This document shows, piece after piece, positions 10,471 to 23,422 of a DNA stretch of 64,000 bases. The position numbers were made by a program, and so were the translations under genes. The stretch comes from Microstegium vimineum. Taxonomy: Eukaryota; Streptophyta; Magnoliopsida; Poales; Poaceae. The notes below the pieces were generated by a model, which was given only the letters and a program-made list of their open reading frames with translations, did no database searches and was not told where the DNA came from. The stretch covers positions 4,434,942 to 4,498,941 of the forward strand of contig CM039137.1 in the NCBI GenBank assembly GCA_022036555.1, in the 5' to 3' direction. The number at the start of each line of letters is the position of its first letter. Position 1 is the first letter of the stretch.

Positions 10471-12654
10471 CGATCAAGCTTTGTTACTCTAAGGTAGTGA
10501 AGCCCAGGCAGACATTCTCCAGTGCTCTGGACTGGAACAAGGTTGTCAACCTTCCTGCCGATGCTGATGTATCAGATCTTGACTTGTCCTCCTGGTCACC
10601 AACCTCCTTTATTACAAATGAGTACAAGTCTTGGTGGCAAGAATGGAGGTGCCAACTGTTTGCCAAATCGTCGCACTACTATCGGCACATGATCGATGCC
10701 GATCACATCGTCCCCGACGACGCGGTAAGCCCTCATTCCGATGCATTCCTTACTTTTGCCTTCGCCATCGGTATTTAACCTTCTTGCGTTTGACAGGTTG
10801 ATGACCCGATTCCTCCGATGAGTAAGAGCGGAAAGCCCTTCAAGCTTCGAATGATGAGTCCTGTATCACTCATCGGAAATAAAGCTCCCTCGTTGGCTGC
10901 CTTCATCCCTCGACAGGTACCCACACCGACACCTGCAAAAGCCAAGGCTACATCGGCCGCTGCTACTGCCCTAACGCGGGTGTTTGCAGTAAACTCATCT
11001 TCACTCATACCGATTATATACTGTTTAATCGGCAACAATTTATTTTTATATAACTTGTACTGAACACTTCCAGGCTATAAGGTCATCGGCAACTGCTCCA
11101 AGCAAACAAGCACCTCCAAGCTCGGCTACCGATGCCCCCTAGTCCTCGTCGAAACGGGCTGGATCTTCTCCCACTGCCGCGCCAAGGAAGAGGAGACGCT
11201 TGAGGCTGGCTAGCCCATCTTCGTCATCGGCACAAGTAGCACCACCAACTGTCGGTACGTCATCGGCAAAAACTCCATCGGCTCCTATTCCAGACCAACC
11301 GATAGATGACATCCTTATTCAAGACAGTTCCATCCGCTGCAGAAATGGCATCGGCATCGGCACCGTCAGCCGAAGCTCCCGATGAAGAAACACCTGCAAT
11401 GGTAGTGGGAGTAGCATCGGCATCGGCACCATCAGCCGAAGTCCCCAATGAAGAAACACCTATCATGGCGGCAGAGGTGGCATCGGCATTGGCGCCATCA
11501 GCCGATATCCCTGATGAGGCGACTGCACCCACGGCAGCAGCTGAAGCAACATCAGCATCGGTGCCGTCAGTCGAAGTTGCTGATGAGACAGCTCCGCCCA
11601 TCGTAGCGGCAAAGGTAACATCGGCATCGGCACCAACCGGAGATCCCGATGAAAGAATGGCATCACTGCCAGAACCAAGTATCACGCCAGAAGCAACGCC
11701 AGCGACAACACTACCATCACCAACGGCGTCGACTGCTCTTCTGGCAGAGGCTCATTCATCGGCAACCACTGCCGATGTCCGAGATGAGGCTGGGCCATCC
11801 AGAATGCCAAGTCCCGGGCAAGAAATCCGCTTCAAGACGGTAAGTCAATCACTTGAAAATTCTAGTATAATCCTTCGATCGGCATATTATAACCCTTCTG
11901 TTTTCAGGCCCAAGATTCCCCAGATAGTCTTTTCTCCTTCAGTCTCAACCCGCAGGATGAAGATAGACGCCAAGGCCCCCTCCAAGCAGACAGCCTGTTT
12001 TCCTTCTGAGTCGACATACCCGATGACGATGAGGAGGAAGAGAGTTCTGTCCCAGCCCTATCGGCAGAGATCAAGACCAAGCTCGAGGCACTACTTTCCT
12101 TGCTGCTACAAGACACATCCCAGCTCGTTCAGGACTCATCGGCAGCAAGGATCGCTTTTAAAGACATCCAAAGCCATCTCCCTGCTGATATGGCAGAAAT
12201 CCTTCTCCAGGCAACCTTCCTCGACATCAAGCAAATTCAATACCAGCGGCTTTCCCGTCGGATTGCCGATAGGGCTGCCCAATCCAAGGGCGAGGAAGAG
12301 AAGCTTAGGTTCAAGAATATTGCCGATGAAAAGCACAAGGGCATCGGCCAGGCAGAAGCCTCCATCAACGGCCTCGATCAAGAAATCACTCGGCTATTGG
12401 CCAAAAAAGGTGAGCTGTTGGCCGAGCTACAAAAGGTTGAAGAGGACCTGACTGCAGCCAACCAGCAGAGAACCCAACTATGCGATGCCATCAGGGTTCT
12501 GCGGCAGGAGAGGGACCAGCACGCCCGACAAGCCATCTTGTGGAAGAAGAAGATCAAGCCGGTTGAGGGCTCTGCCGATGCTGACGCCAAGGAGATGAAC
12601 GAGATAGAACAGATTCGCCTGCGTGCGATATCAGTCATTCACTCCTTGCTGTAG
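10471..12654 (+). pseudogene. Antisense PMD/coiled-coil accessory gene of element C, 5' truncated
   Basis: Exons 10471-10724 (partial), 10797-10979, 11074-11839 and 11908-12654 match the element A gene exon by exon, with GT/AG introns in the same places. The PMD core itself is absent because element A interrupts exon 2. Exon 4 has a TAG just after its start (Ala-Pro-stop, where A has Gln) and a length change near 11325 that shifts the frame. Exon 5 has TGA at 12007-12009 where A has Ser. The coiled-coil end, with conserved KIKPVEGSADADAKEM, is otherwise well kept. It is not functional as it stands. Confidence 0.78.
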
Positions 12655-13328
12655 CTTATTTATCATATCGGCGAAAATGTAACTCCGATACTCAATTCTG
12701 GGCCTTGTAATATAATGTTTACACGTTTTTACCGATGTATTATAATTTTCCCTTTCCTCGGCATCCAAACGAGCATGTCACATGTCAACTCCTTCGAGAG
12801 TTTCTGAAATGTATGCTTTGCTGGAGGTAGACTGTCTTATCCGATAAGAACTTGATTAGGAAATCACTTCCAGGCCTAGAATTCAATTCCGATCGGTAAA
12901 ATCAATCTTCCAAGCCAGAGTACCATCGGCAAACTCGTTCACCCAGTCATCGGCATTCACCGCCGATACCATAACTCACCAAGTCGGCTAAAATCCCGAG
13001 TAATCCCAACTTATTAACAGACCCTGGTGTTTAGCCCGACTATAACAATAACCGGCAACGAGGCTTCATACTTCCATCAGATCAAAATTAGGACAATGCC
13101 GATAGGCCTACCAAAAAGTACGAGTAACTCCCAAAACGCGTGCACCACACACTTAGTCATCATGCGCAAGCGCAGCAGAATTATTCTTACAACCATCTTC
13201 TGGTAGTTAACGAATTTATCGGCAGTATGGCACCTCATACAGAAACCATCGGCGGGTGCCCCCAAGTGTTGAAATTGCTAATTTGCCGAATATGGCCTTC
13301 AAGCTAACAGGTCCAAGATTGACCTCGA
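12655..13328. other. Spacer between convergent PMD and gag genes of element C
   Basis: It is the counterpart of 4931-5595 in reverse orientation. It is non-coding, rich in GCCGAT-type motifs, and has no other recognisable feature. Confidence 0.6.
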
Positions 13329-16300
13329 TTAGACCATCGGTAAAATATTGCTGTCTGCCGATGGATTTCCATCCTTGCGCTTTGGCCTCCACTGCTTCTC
13401 CCCTGAGGGCTCTGCATCATCGTACAGGTCATTGCGGCGTTGGCGTTGAATCCTTCTCTTCTGGGTTTTTGTTAAACCTTAGGGCACCACTGAGGGAGTT
13501 TGGTTTTCCAGACAGGCTGGTGCTACCTTTCATTACTTACATCGGTACTTCTTCCGATGTTTGAATTTTTGGAGAGCACTTCTTCATTGGGTGTTTTTGT
13601 CTTGGTCTGCTCCTTGCTCTCCTCTTGACCAACCTGCCCGCCAAGCCTGCTATGGGCATTAAGCTTGCCCCCCAGTCGGCCATGTACCGATCTCCTCTCT
13701 CTGATCGGCTTGGCGCACCTAGATGCCCGACCATCCAAACAAGGCTTACCTGACTGATCGGCAGTGTGATACCCGTTGCATTCAGGACAGTCATCGACAG
13801 TGGGTAGCTTAATGCCTTCTTCCCAATAGTGAATGAAGAAGGGACACCTCCAATGATCTTTCCGACGAAGCCACTCCCGATGTTCCTTTTCTTCCTACCG
13901 ATATTGTTCATCTCGTGATTGCCGATAGTTCCGCCTTGGCAGCTTGTGCGTGATTACTATACCAGGAGCCATGCTAACACAGGCACCCTTATCGGCAATT
14001 TTCTTTCCTTTCCTATCATCGGCAAATTTTCCGACGTCACGCTCAGCCACTTGATGATCAGGATCTACCGATGCACTCTTTCTAGCAGCATCCGATGTCA
14101 GCACCTTAGTCTTTCCACCGGCTTCCACCATATTATTCGGAAATGGGCGCTAATCAATTTCCATCGGTTTTTGGACTTTAGGATTTTCAAATTGGATTCG
14201 TCCAAAGTTAATTTCTGTCTACAACTGCTGCCTGAACACCCTGCAGTCGTCGGTACTGTGGGAAGTTGTATTGTGCCACTTGCAGTACCTAGTCTTCTCG
14301 AGCTCCTCGGTCGATGGAATTACCTGATTAGGGGCTAGCTTAACTCGCCCTTCCTGAAGCAATAAGTCAAATATCCCATCGGCCTTCGTGACATCGAAGG
14401 TGAACCTTCCAATCCTTTTCTGGTCGAACGCACAAGGCATCGGCTCCTCATCATCTATCCATTCAACAGTGCCAACATTCATCTCGTCATCTGATTTAGA
14501 GCTCCCCTATCCAACGAAGAGCACCTTGGCGCTCCAAGCCCTCTTAGGCTCAAATGACTTGACATTCTGATCGGCGTCCGTGACATTGAAGGTGAATTTC
14601 TCCAATTCAGTAGTATCGATGCTCGGCTCTTCGCCCAGCTCTGAATGCTCTGTCCTCTCAGCCGAAAACACTCTTGTGTCTCGATCTTGCCGATACGCAG
14701 ATTCACTCTCTAGTTGGGCAGATAGATGTATTCCTTCATGTCTCCGTAGTGAGCAAACCGGAGCAATTGATACATCAGTAGCACCAATCGGTTGAACATC
14801 ATGCATCGGCTGCCTAACCGATGAGCAATTCTGGACGTCTACTGTCTGAGTAGATTGATGTATCTCTTCACATCTTTGCGTTGAGCAGGCCGGAGCGATC
14901 GGCTCATCGACAACACCAACCTGTTGAATATCGTGCATCGGTTGATTAACCGATGGGCCACTCTGGATGCCTGCCGGCTGAGTATGCTGACCTATCTCTC
15001 CAGGTCCTGACGTCAAAGCACTTGGGATGATTGGCGCGTGCACAACACTAGTCATGATAACACCGTGCATTGGCTTTGCTGCCGATGAGTAATTTTGCAC
15101 CGTTGCTAGCTCGTGCTGTGGCGTTATATTTATTGCATTCATCGGTGGCTGTACCGATGTCTCATTGTACACTCTTTCCTGCGGGTATTGCAGTGTAGTA
15201 CTTATCGGTTGATGTACCGATACTTCATTCGGATGACTCGCTGGACGATGCTGTGGAACCCCTGTCATTTGGTGCTCAGGCTGCACATATTGCTGCTGAA
15301 TCGATGATTGACTGATCCAACCTGCGTTAGGTGTCATCGGTACGTAATTTACCGATGGATGATGACCAGCTGACTCTTGCAACCTGGTACCTTCGGATGA
15401 TAGCGTTGATCTGCAAGGACCATAGGCTGAGCAACCATTGCCGATGCAGGTTGACTGGCATTTAATATGCTTTGCATCGGCCAGGAATTCACCATCGGTT
15501 GATTGCTTTGACCCGTGGGTACTACATCTTGAGTGGTCACTGCCGATGCAGATTGATTAGCAATCGGCACATCTTGTTGCATCGGCCAAACAGTTACCGG
15601 TGACTGACAGCCAGCTGAGGCTTGCAACTCTTGTATCCTGGAATGATAGATTTGATTTGTAGCCACCGTAGTTTGAACAGCCACGGCCGATGCGGGCTGA
15701 CTGACACTCGACATACCTTGTTGCATCGGCCAAGAATTTGCCGATATAGGCTGATTAACTATCGACACGTCTTGTTGCATCGGCCAGGCATTTGCCGATA
15801 GCTGATAACCGGCTAGCGTTTGTTCTTGTTGTATCCTTGGACAATTGCCTGGGCTCCCGAGTACCACAACATGAGCAGTGATTGCCGATACAGGTTGATT
15901 GGCGATCGGCACACCCTGCTGCACCGGCCAAACAGCTGCCGGCGACTGATAGCCAGCCGAGGCTTGTTCTTGTGGCGCTGGGTAATTTATTGCCACCATG
16001 GGTTGACTGGCGGCAGCTGGACTTTGTTGTATCGGCAGGTGACTTGCCGATGTTTGGGTGTACGACACTCTGGGTATTGCTGTTCGTAGATTCTCTGTCA
16101 GCAACTGCGCCGTTGGAGGAAACGTAGTATAATGCATCGCTGGAACCATCGGCTGTACGGATGTTGCCGATGCCATAGGAACCTCCCCTGCATGGTTAAC
16201 TCGGACCAATCTGGAACCAGCAGATAGATTTGAATACATACCGTATCCCCAGCCGTTGGCTGACATTGGCTGATTTTAGATCACGGGTCCAGACATTGTT

Positions 16301-16776
16301 GAAGCCACCAGATTTGTGTTTGCATGGGTAGTGCTTGTTGGACTTAATCTTGGTGGCGCGATCTCATCGGCAGACTGGCTCATAATTAGTGTGAACACCC
16401 TTGGAACCGTTGACGGAGTCGCAGCAGATGCCGATCCGAGCTGACGATACTCTGGACCCACATAATATGGTGCATGTCCCTTGAAAGCTTGCTTGACAGC
16501 ATTGCATACAGTGTCGAACAGCACATTGGACTGGCTAATTAATACATTATTTAATGCATAATTAACTGTATCTTGTACTTTACCAGGATCGGCGTAGAGA
16601 ATGGCCTGCCGTGGCGACGGCGGATCTTGCTTCTGTACTGCTTCACCGATCCCGTTTAGGCTGAAGGACCTGAGATATGAGCGCTTGTATTCCTCCATTG
16701 CCTGCTCCAGAGCCTATTTCTGATGACCTGTCAGATCTACTGTGGAGACTTCAATAGCACTCCTTGGATTAGCCAT
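13329..16776 (-). pseudogene. gag: Degraded gag-like gene of element C
   Basis: The ATG at 16776-16774 opens a frame (MANPRSAIEVSTVDLTGHQK) that meets TAG at 16716-16714. The rest aligns with the element A gag. Further damage includes a TAA at 16278-16276, a frameshift near 15385, stops near 14507, 14219 and 14160, and more frame changes below 13900. The Cys/His region (CKWHN..SH) and the HGRLGGK repeats remain readable. It gives the N-terminal sequence that element A has lost. No protease follows. Confidence 0.75.
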
Positions 16777-16803
16777 GATAGATATAAAAATCTATATAAT
16801 CCT

Positions 16804-16821
16804 GTCCCACCGAGCGTGCCA
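16804..16821 (-). other. Primer-binding site of element C
   Basis: Seven bases inside the LTR end, the minus strand reads TGGCACGCTCGGTGGGAC, a tRNA 3'-end complement starting with TGG, as in grass Gypsy elements. I cannot assign the tRNA without a search. Confidence 0.6.
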
Positions 16822-16828
16822 AAAGAGG

Positions 16829-17963
16829 TGTTGACACAAAAAGCGTCAGATCTGTGAACACCTCGGGCTATTACCCAAAGCTCGGAATTCCAGAGGCGTG
16901 CCAGTCGATTTGACCAATCAATCGACAAGGATGATAACTAGAACAAACTGAACGAGACGACAGCGATGCGCCCGGACGTCAAGGCTCAGATTGATCAAGG
17001 ATAACTAGAGCAGAGCTGAACGAGGCAAACAGCGATGCGCCCGGATTGCCAAAGCCCAGAGGTACTCCCACGCAGAACTAGCAAGGATTTGACGGAGATC
17101 AGGATGATGTAGCCCGTCGAAAGCTTGAAGAACTCGTTGATAGCTATAACTAATGCATAAAAGGGTAAATTGCGATAAAAGGTAGAATAAGATAAAATTG
17201 GTTTGTTTTTGAATTGGATTGGTTCCATGGCCCTCGGGCACATATTTATACTCCCGCACGGAGAGTTGTACAAAGACACGACACGTATCCTTCCTAAAAC
17301 AAACTCCTACTTTAAAGGAAACTGACTCGCGCAGGAGTCGGATAACAATATTTATTTCCTAAATAAACACCCTATTTTAAAGGAAAATAAACGACTCATG
17401 CAAGAGTCGGACTCAAATTACTATAATAATACTGGTACAAACACCAGTTTCCTTATTCTCCTCCTCGATGAACGCTTTCCATCGGCAGATCTCTGCAACT
17501 TCCTTCCTTGGCCACCTGTAGTCTTCTGCCGCCACCAAGTGCTAAATCACGCCCATCGGCATCGGCAATACTTTCCCGATCGGCAATTGGCAACATCTCC
17601 CAATTAGCGTCCTTGCGCTGGTAACCGTCTTCACCGATCATTCCTAATCGACAACCATCCTTCATCGACAATCGGCAATGACCCTTCATCGGCAATTGGC
17701 AATGACCCCTCATCGGCAATCGACCAACTCATCGGCAATCGGCAAGGACCCTTCATCGGCAAATAGCAACTTCATAACTTAAGCTTTTCACCAATTAACC
17801 TTCGTCGGCAAGAACCATTCAGTCTCCACTGGCAGCACACTTGGCCTTCCTGCGACACTTCCATCGGCAATACTGGCTCATACTTTACCGATGCGGATGG
17901 TAAACGGCTGCTGCCCAGTCATACCTCAGCTCATTTGACACGTGTCAAAAAACGGTGTCAACA
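16829..17963 (-). repeat. 5' LTR of element C (1135 bp)
   Basis: On the minus strand it begins TGTTGACACC (17963) and ends GTGTCAACA (16829), matching the LTR of element A in inverted orientation. A TATA box, TATAAATATG, lies at 17241-17252. It is about 130 bp longer than the A LTR, mostly through indels. Confidence 0.87.
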
Positions 17964-19170
17964 CAGGGTGGTCGTCGTAGAGTCCCGACCAGTATGGTTG
18001 GTCGAGGTACTGCTCGGAGAGGTCTCCCGACCAGGTCGATCTGGTCGAGAACGTCGTAAATTGGCATGTGAGCTGGTCGCCTTGCCGGATGTTGCGACTG
18101 CTTGCTGGAAGAATGTTACGTGCTGAAGAAGAAAAAACTTTTGAAAGGTCTTTCCCTGGTGAAGTGTACCCACTTATGCTCTGCAAAAACCGCGCATTAA
18201 AACAACAGAGCTTTGTTTGTGAACAAGATCAGTACATTCACCGCAAGGTGAAGTGTACCCACTTAGTCCCCGAGCATGGTAGCAGGTGAAGTATGCACGT
18301 GGTTCCATGCTTTATAAAGTAGCGCATAAAGTATATAAATAGAGATTGGAGCGTAAATTTGCAAAAACAACTGCAAGTACCCGTAGCCCCCGAGTCTGAT
18401 GTGAGTAGCGAGTAGCTTCTTGCATCAGGATCAAGTATGTAGAAAATAAAGGATTGAAATACTAGTTTAATGATAAACGACTGTGAATACCCGTAGTCCT
18501 CGAGCCTGATGGAAGGAGCTCGGAGAGATTCTTGTATCGGGGTCTTTTGGTTTTTATTCGCAATCCTCGGGCGTCAGTCCTCGGGTGTTGTCCGTCTAGT
18601 GGTCGTTTTCTGGAGCCCTGATCACAGTCCCCGAGCCTTGCTCGGCGTGGAGCTAGGCAAAGGCCCCGAGCCTGGTCGGGAATGCAACTGACACTGAGGG
18701 TGGTAGTCGGTGTTGACGGAGTCCCCGAGCGTGTTTGTGCTTGTAGCTCTATCAACCGTGTCGGCCAGGTTGCTGTAGTTATATCCTCTTCCTGGAAAAT
18801 AACAAAGATGCGCGTCCAGTCCCCGAGATTGTAGCATTGGTAATATTGCGCAGAAAGATTATTAGCCGTAAATCATGTAATTGACTGTAGGTGGATGTTT
18901 ATGGAAGGGGAGGTAAATGGGCCGAAACAACCGGTGAGGATAGCGGCCCAAGTCACGGCGTAGAAAGTGGGCGTGGCGGTTTCTTATTCGATCAACTCAG
19001 TTTCCCAAAAACCCTGAAATGGGAATCGTTGCGCCCCAAGGCATAAGAGGGAACGACGGCGGCGACGGTTTCCACATCTTTGGCTCCCGTTGAGGCGTTA
19101 TTCCTCGATCCACTTTTCTCGCGCTCTGTGACCTATTGCAATCTTAGTTCACCATCGTCTTACCCTGTCG
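17964..19170 (+). other. Upstream region of D's antisense gene, with short repeats
   Basis: GGTGAAGTGTACCCACTTA occurs at about 18159 and again at about 18246. CCCGTAGCCCCCGAG-like segments recur at about 18379 and 18490, each followed by a TCTTGTATC/TTGCATCAGG-type segment. A TATA-like TATATAAATAG lies near 18332. I see no ORF. The stretch probably carries the promoter and leader of the antisense gene, but its transcription start cannot be fixed. Confidence 0.45.
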
Positions 19171-21663
19171 ATGGCTCCTCGGAAGAGGCCGAGTACTCGT
19201 GCGTCGGTGAAGAAGGGGGGAAGGCTTCGAAGATGGTGGATGTGCTTTTGAATTGGACCAAACAATTGGCCAAATGTACTTTGGAGGAGAAGGATATTCA
19301 GCTTCTTGTTACTGCTGGTATTCTTCAGGCCAAGTCTCTTGTGGATTGGAGGGCGGCAGCTGATGAGGAGTTCCCAACTCCTAACACTGGTGAGCTTGTC
19401 ATCTTTGAGTCCTTCTTTTGGCGTGGATTCGGTGTTCCGGTTCACCCTTTTCTTCGCGATCTCTTGGAGTATTACAAGATTGCGTTATGGAACCTCCATC
19501 CCAACTCAGTATTGCACGTCTCCGTTTTTGTGCATTTCTGTGAGGCGTATCTGGGGATCGAGCGCATTTCGAGCTGTTTCGTTATTTCTTTCGACTCAAG
19601 CCGAATGGGACCGCCACATCGCGGATTGTTGGATCTGTATATCTTCAGCTTCGGGAGGGTATGGCGGATGTGTACATTGCTACTTCGTTGCCTTCGAAGG
19701 TTCCGGAGTACAAGTCTCGTTAGTTCTATGTCCCCTAGGAGGAGCCGTGTGCGCGTGGCGATCCGGTAGATATCCCAGTGTCGCAACCTAGCTGGTCGGC
19801 GACTCCTTCGAAGGCGGCGATGGACCAGGTGAAGGATCTACTAATGTTGATGGACCGGTCGTCGGTTGATGGTGTTTCGGTTGGTTGGAATTTTTTGATG
19901 AGACGCTGTCAGCCTTGTAAGAACAGGGTTCATCCTGCCTTTCTTTACACTGGTCGTAGTGACCCTACCCACGAAGCGCCCCAAAGGTTGGAGCAAGAAG
20001 AAGGATTTGATCGTGCTGCTGTAATTTTTGATCTTTCCTTGTCCTATCTGAAGAAATCACGGGATGCGTTTCGTTCTGGGCTACCTCCGTCGTCGGTGAG
20101 TTTTGATTTTGCCTTTATAGCGGTCGTCTAACTTTTGGGCTTTTTGTTGGTTTTACTCAAATCTTCTTGGTCAGGATCGTGCGGTCTTTGTTTCTCGAGT
20201 TCTGTCGGCGGAGTGGCCCCTCGGTGTGGACCAGTCAAGGACTGTGGAAGATATACTTGGTGGAGGTGGTCGCGAGTCTTCCGACGAGGGTGTGGCGCAT
20301 AGGATCTTGGATAAGAAACACCGAGTACATGGCGATCGAGTCGGAAAGCGCCCGACTGATTTGCCCCGTAAAAATATGAAGTCGTCAGTGAAGACTGGGG
20401 GCGAGTTTGTTATCAACGAGGGCGCCGCCCATCTGAATTTCTCAATGTCTGATTCGTCTAACGAGGGATCGAGTGGGGGTGATGTGCCGATCACGAGCTT
20501 GGACGGAGAGGGGTGTTCGCGCTCGGGTCCCAAGGTGGCTGCCTGTGATTTCCTTGGAGTGGAGCATCTTGCTGCGTCGTTGGAGCGTCGGCCTACGGGT
20601 GCTTCATCAGGCTTCATGGAGGAGGTTCCGGATCAACGATTCATGAGGGGTCATCGGGAATCATATCTGTGAGTGCTTCATTTTTGTCTGGGTCTTGGTT
20701 GCTTTTGTCAATTCGCTTATAATGTTGCTTTTGATAGAGTGCCGAATTCCGAGGATCCGGTGGAGTCTCGTGACAATGGGTCAAATGTCGTTGGGGGAGC
20801 GTGTGGCGGCTCAGAGAGAGGTAGTGCCCCTGCACCAGCTGATCCCCCAACTTGTGAGGAGAATCCTGCTTTGACTGAGGGGGCTGTGTTTGGTGATGGT
20901 GTCGATGGCTCTGAGGCTCAAGATGCAGAGCCAGCTTGTGGTGTTATGCCAAAGTCGTCATCATTTTTGGCACCAGATCCAAGGCCGGAGATGAGGAAGA
21001 GGTCAGCGGTGGCACATGAGGAGCCGGAGGTAGTGGAGGAGATTCCTCGTGCCAAAAATGAACCGAAGGTGACGCCATTTCGTACTTTTCATCGTGATGG
21101 TGATGACTTTGTTGTTGTTAAGGATGACGAGGTTGAGGAGGAAGCGGCTGCCCTCCTTAGCGATGCTAGCGATCTGCTCGGACGATTCAAGGTAGATTCG
21201 AACTCTTGGCTTAGTTGTACGTTGTCTTTGCGCTTTTTCTATTTAGCTTGTTGTGTCATCGTAGGGATTGTTTGAGTCCTGGAGGGAGCATAAGATGATG
21301 GCCGACATGCTTGCGAAGCTGTCCTCTGAGAATGAGCGACTTTGTGGTGACGTTGCTCGTGTCGAGGGTCAGTTTGCAGGGCTGGAGGAAAGTTTGGACG
21401 CGGCGCACTGGTGCTCGGAAGCGTTAAGAACCGCAGTCCGAGACCGAGAGCGGGAGACCAGCGAGCTTCAATCGCACGTTGACAAACTTCACGTTCGTAA
21501 GTCTTCGTTCTTCGTGGTTTTAAATATTGGTGTCTTGTCTTTGTGATAATTTTTCTCACTTGTCGCGTAGAACTTCTTGATGCTCAAAAAGCAAAGCGCC
21601 TCGCGGAGGAGAAGGCTGATGCTGCCGAGCGAGAGATGTACAAGATGCGGGAGATGCACAAAG
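19171..21663 (+). pseudogene. Antisense Transposase_28-like gene of element D, exons 1-5
   Basis: ATG at 19171 opens MAPRKRPSTRASVKK. After a frame change at a G6 run (19215-19220) the frame gives the typical domain, LLNWTKQLAKC..EEKDIQLLV and FESFFWRGFGVPVHPFLRDL, known from the 'putative gypsy type transposon' family (Transposase_28). A second frameshift lies near 19560, and TAGs at 19721 and 19736 end the domain. Exons by splice signals are 19171-20095, 20175-20668, 20738-21191, 21265-21496 and 21571-21663. Exons 2-3 are acidic low complexity, while exons 4-5 form a coiled coil (heptads in LAKLSSENERLCGDVARVEG). The gene continues at 45177 after element E. Its biochemical role is unknown. 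It is convergent with the D gag. Confidence 0.72.
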
Positions 21664-21725
21664 GTAGCATTTTACTGCCTGTTGTTACTTTTGAATGACT
21701 TCCTTACTTAGTTTTTGCTACTTCC

Positions 21726-22942
21726 TCTAAGGACCTGATTAGCCTAGAGGGGGGTGAATATGCCTGTTTTTCAAAACTTAACAACTTGCTGTTAGCACAG
21801 GCCCGGCACTGCCGGCCTTGGGTCCGGCACTGCTGGCCTCTGGGGAGCAGTGCTGGTCACAGGAACAGATCAAAGCACAATTCAAAATGTAAAGCTATAA
21901 TGGAAATTGTGCTTGAATAGAAACCTTCCTAGAGGTGTAAGGAACCTCTAGTACAACCTGAAGATGGTAGCAACACACCCACCGAGTAGATCGGGACCAA
22001 ACCCTAGAAATCACCTTGCAAACAATATATATGAAAGTAAAGTAACAAGCACACGGTAACACAAGATTTGACCCGTGGTTCAGCTCGCAACCAAGGCTTG
22101 CCTACGTCCACGTTGTTGAGGTGCGCCACACAAGGCTCAAGCTCACCACAAAGGCTAGCTCTTTCCTCGGTCTCAAGTCAAGAGAATGAACCCTTGAGAT
22201 GAGAGAAGTGTATTAGCAAATGATGGGTGATACAAACTTCCCTAGGCTGCCACACGAAGGAGGCAAGCTCAAGGGCAGCCTCTAGCCGGCTAGGAGCAAA
22301 GCTCTAAGAGTAAAGAACTCAAACCGCCGGCCACCACGCAAACCAAATGCTTGTGGGAGTGAAGATCCGAGGGAGAAGCTTCTTCTCAAAGCTTGGAGGC
22401 TCAATCTCTCAAAGAATGATTGGAAATCAATGGAGGAGAGTGGATGAGCACCAAGGGAGAAGGGAGAGCAAGAGAGAGGCTTCTCTTTCTATTCTTGCGA
22501 AATGTGTAAGTCAGAATGGCAGAACTAACCATTGGGGGTGAGTGAGGGGTGATTAAATACCACCTCACTGTCCACTGGCTGAACAAGTCACGGCAGTGCC
22601 GGCCTGGGCAGAACAGCAAGGAATAGATATCCAATAAGCTGGCTGATTTGCCCACTATATTTGTGAAGGTGTGATGTATTTGTAGATATGCATTTGGTTC
22701 ACTTGTTGGCATGCGTGTTGAATCCCTCTTAATAGTACGACATACCTAACTCAAATTTAAAGTATAAATAATTTAAACCCTTTGATCTTGGTCCCATGCA
22801 CTTTTGTAATTGGAGGGGTCCGCCAACCTGTTCATCAACCTCCTTAAGTTTAACCTACTTGTCATACTCACAAAGTCTCATTAGTTTCCTAAATATGTTG
22901 TCATGTCACCAAAACCCACTTTAGGGCTTGATTGCACTTTCA
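21726..22942 (-). repeat. 3' LTR of element E (1217 bp)
   Basis: It is a direct repeat of 43873-45167. On the minus strand it starts TGAAAGTGC at 22942. Its far end reads TCTAAGGA where the other LTR has TGTAAGGA, a single change at the terminal dinucleotide. It is 78 bp shorter than the 5' LTR, mainly because it has fewer copies of the GGCACTGCCGGCC motif. Confidence 0.9.
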
Positions 22943-22957
22943 ATCTCCCCCTTTTTG
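22943..22957 (-). other. Polypurine tract of element E
   Basis: The minus strand reads AAAAAGGGGGAGAT immediately before the 3' LTR, the usual SIRE-type plus-strand primer. Confidence 0.75.
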
Positions 22958-23422
22958 GTGATTGATGACAACACACTTAGAACTTACAAAAGTGAATAAC
23001 AATATGAGACAATGCAAGTCATGGGTGTAGGAGCTCCCCCTAAATGTGTGAATAGGAATTTAAATTTCCAAATTTGGTATGAAAGGCCAAGATTCACACA
23101 TTGGAGTGAAGTAGGGCTCCCCCTACATCCATGGCTGTTGTGGGGTGCTGAAAAGGTGTCACAAATATATACGTGATGCGTATGAACCCGTCTCAAACAC
23201 AAATCAGGGGGACTGCTGTTTGAACAGTCCAGCACTGCCGGCCTGGAGCTCGACACTGCCGGCCTGGCTACAAACAGCAAGCCAGCAGAAGCTTTTACAC
23301 GACCACATAGCACAAAATATATAAAAGATAAATGCAAACTAAGACAAGCATGATATATAAGAGAGAGTACATGTCCACAAATAACACAAATAAAGTACTT
23401 AAGTGGCAATATTACAATAAAA
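22958..23422 (-). other. 3' untranslated region of element E
   Basis: It is non-coding. It contains two copies of the CACTGCCGGCCTGG motif at about 23230-23265, and nothing else is recognised. Confidence 0.6.

Larger units (their letters stand above)
10471..17963 (-). mobile_element. Element C: family-1 LTR element, 3' part outside window
   Basis: On the minus strand it runs 5' LTR (17963-16829), primer-binding site, degraded gag (16776-13329), spacer and antisense PMD gene (plus strand, 10471-12654). At 10470/10471 it is cut by element A. The start of its PMD gene, its polypurine tract and its 3' LTR should lie left of the window. It is older than A: gag carries many stops and frameshifts. 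No pol genes are present. C sits in element D, whose sequence starts at about 17964. Confidence 0.8.

Noticed and set aside
9467..17963. An 8.5-kb DNA transposon with ~1-kb terminal inverted repeats (TGTTGACACC at both ends)
   Set aside because: The left repeat is preceded by a polypurine tract and the right one is followed inward by a primer-binding site, so both are LTRs of two separate elements in opposite orientation, A and C.
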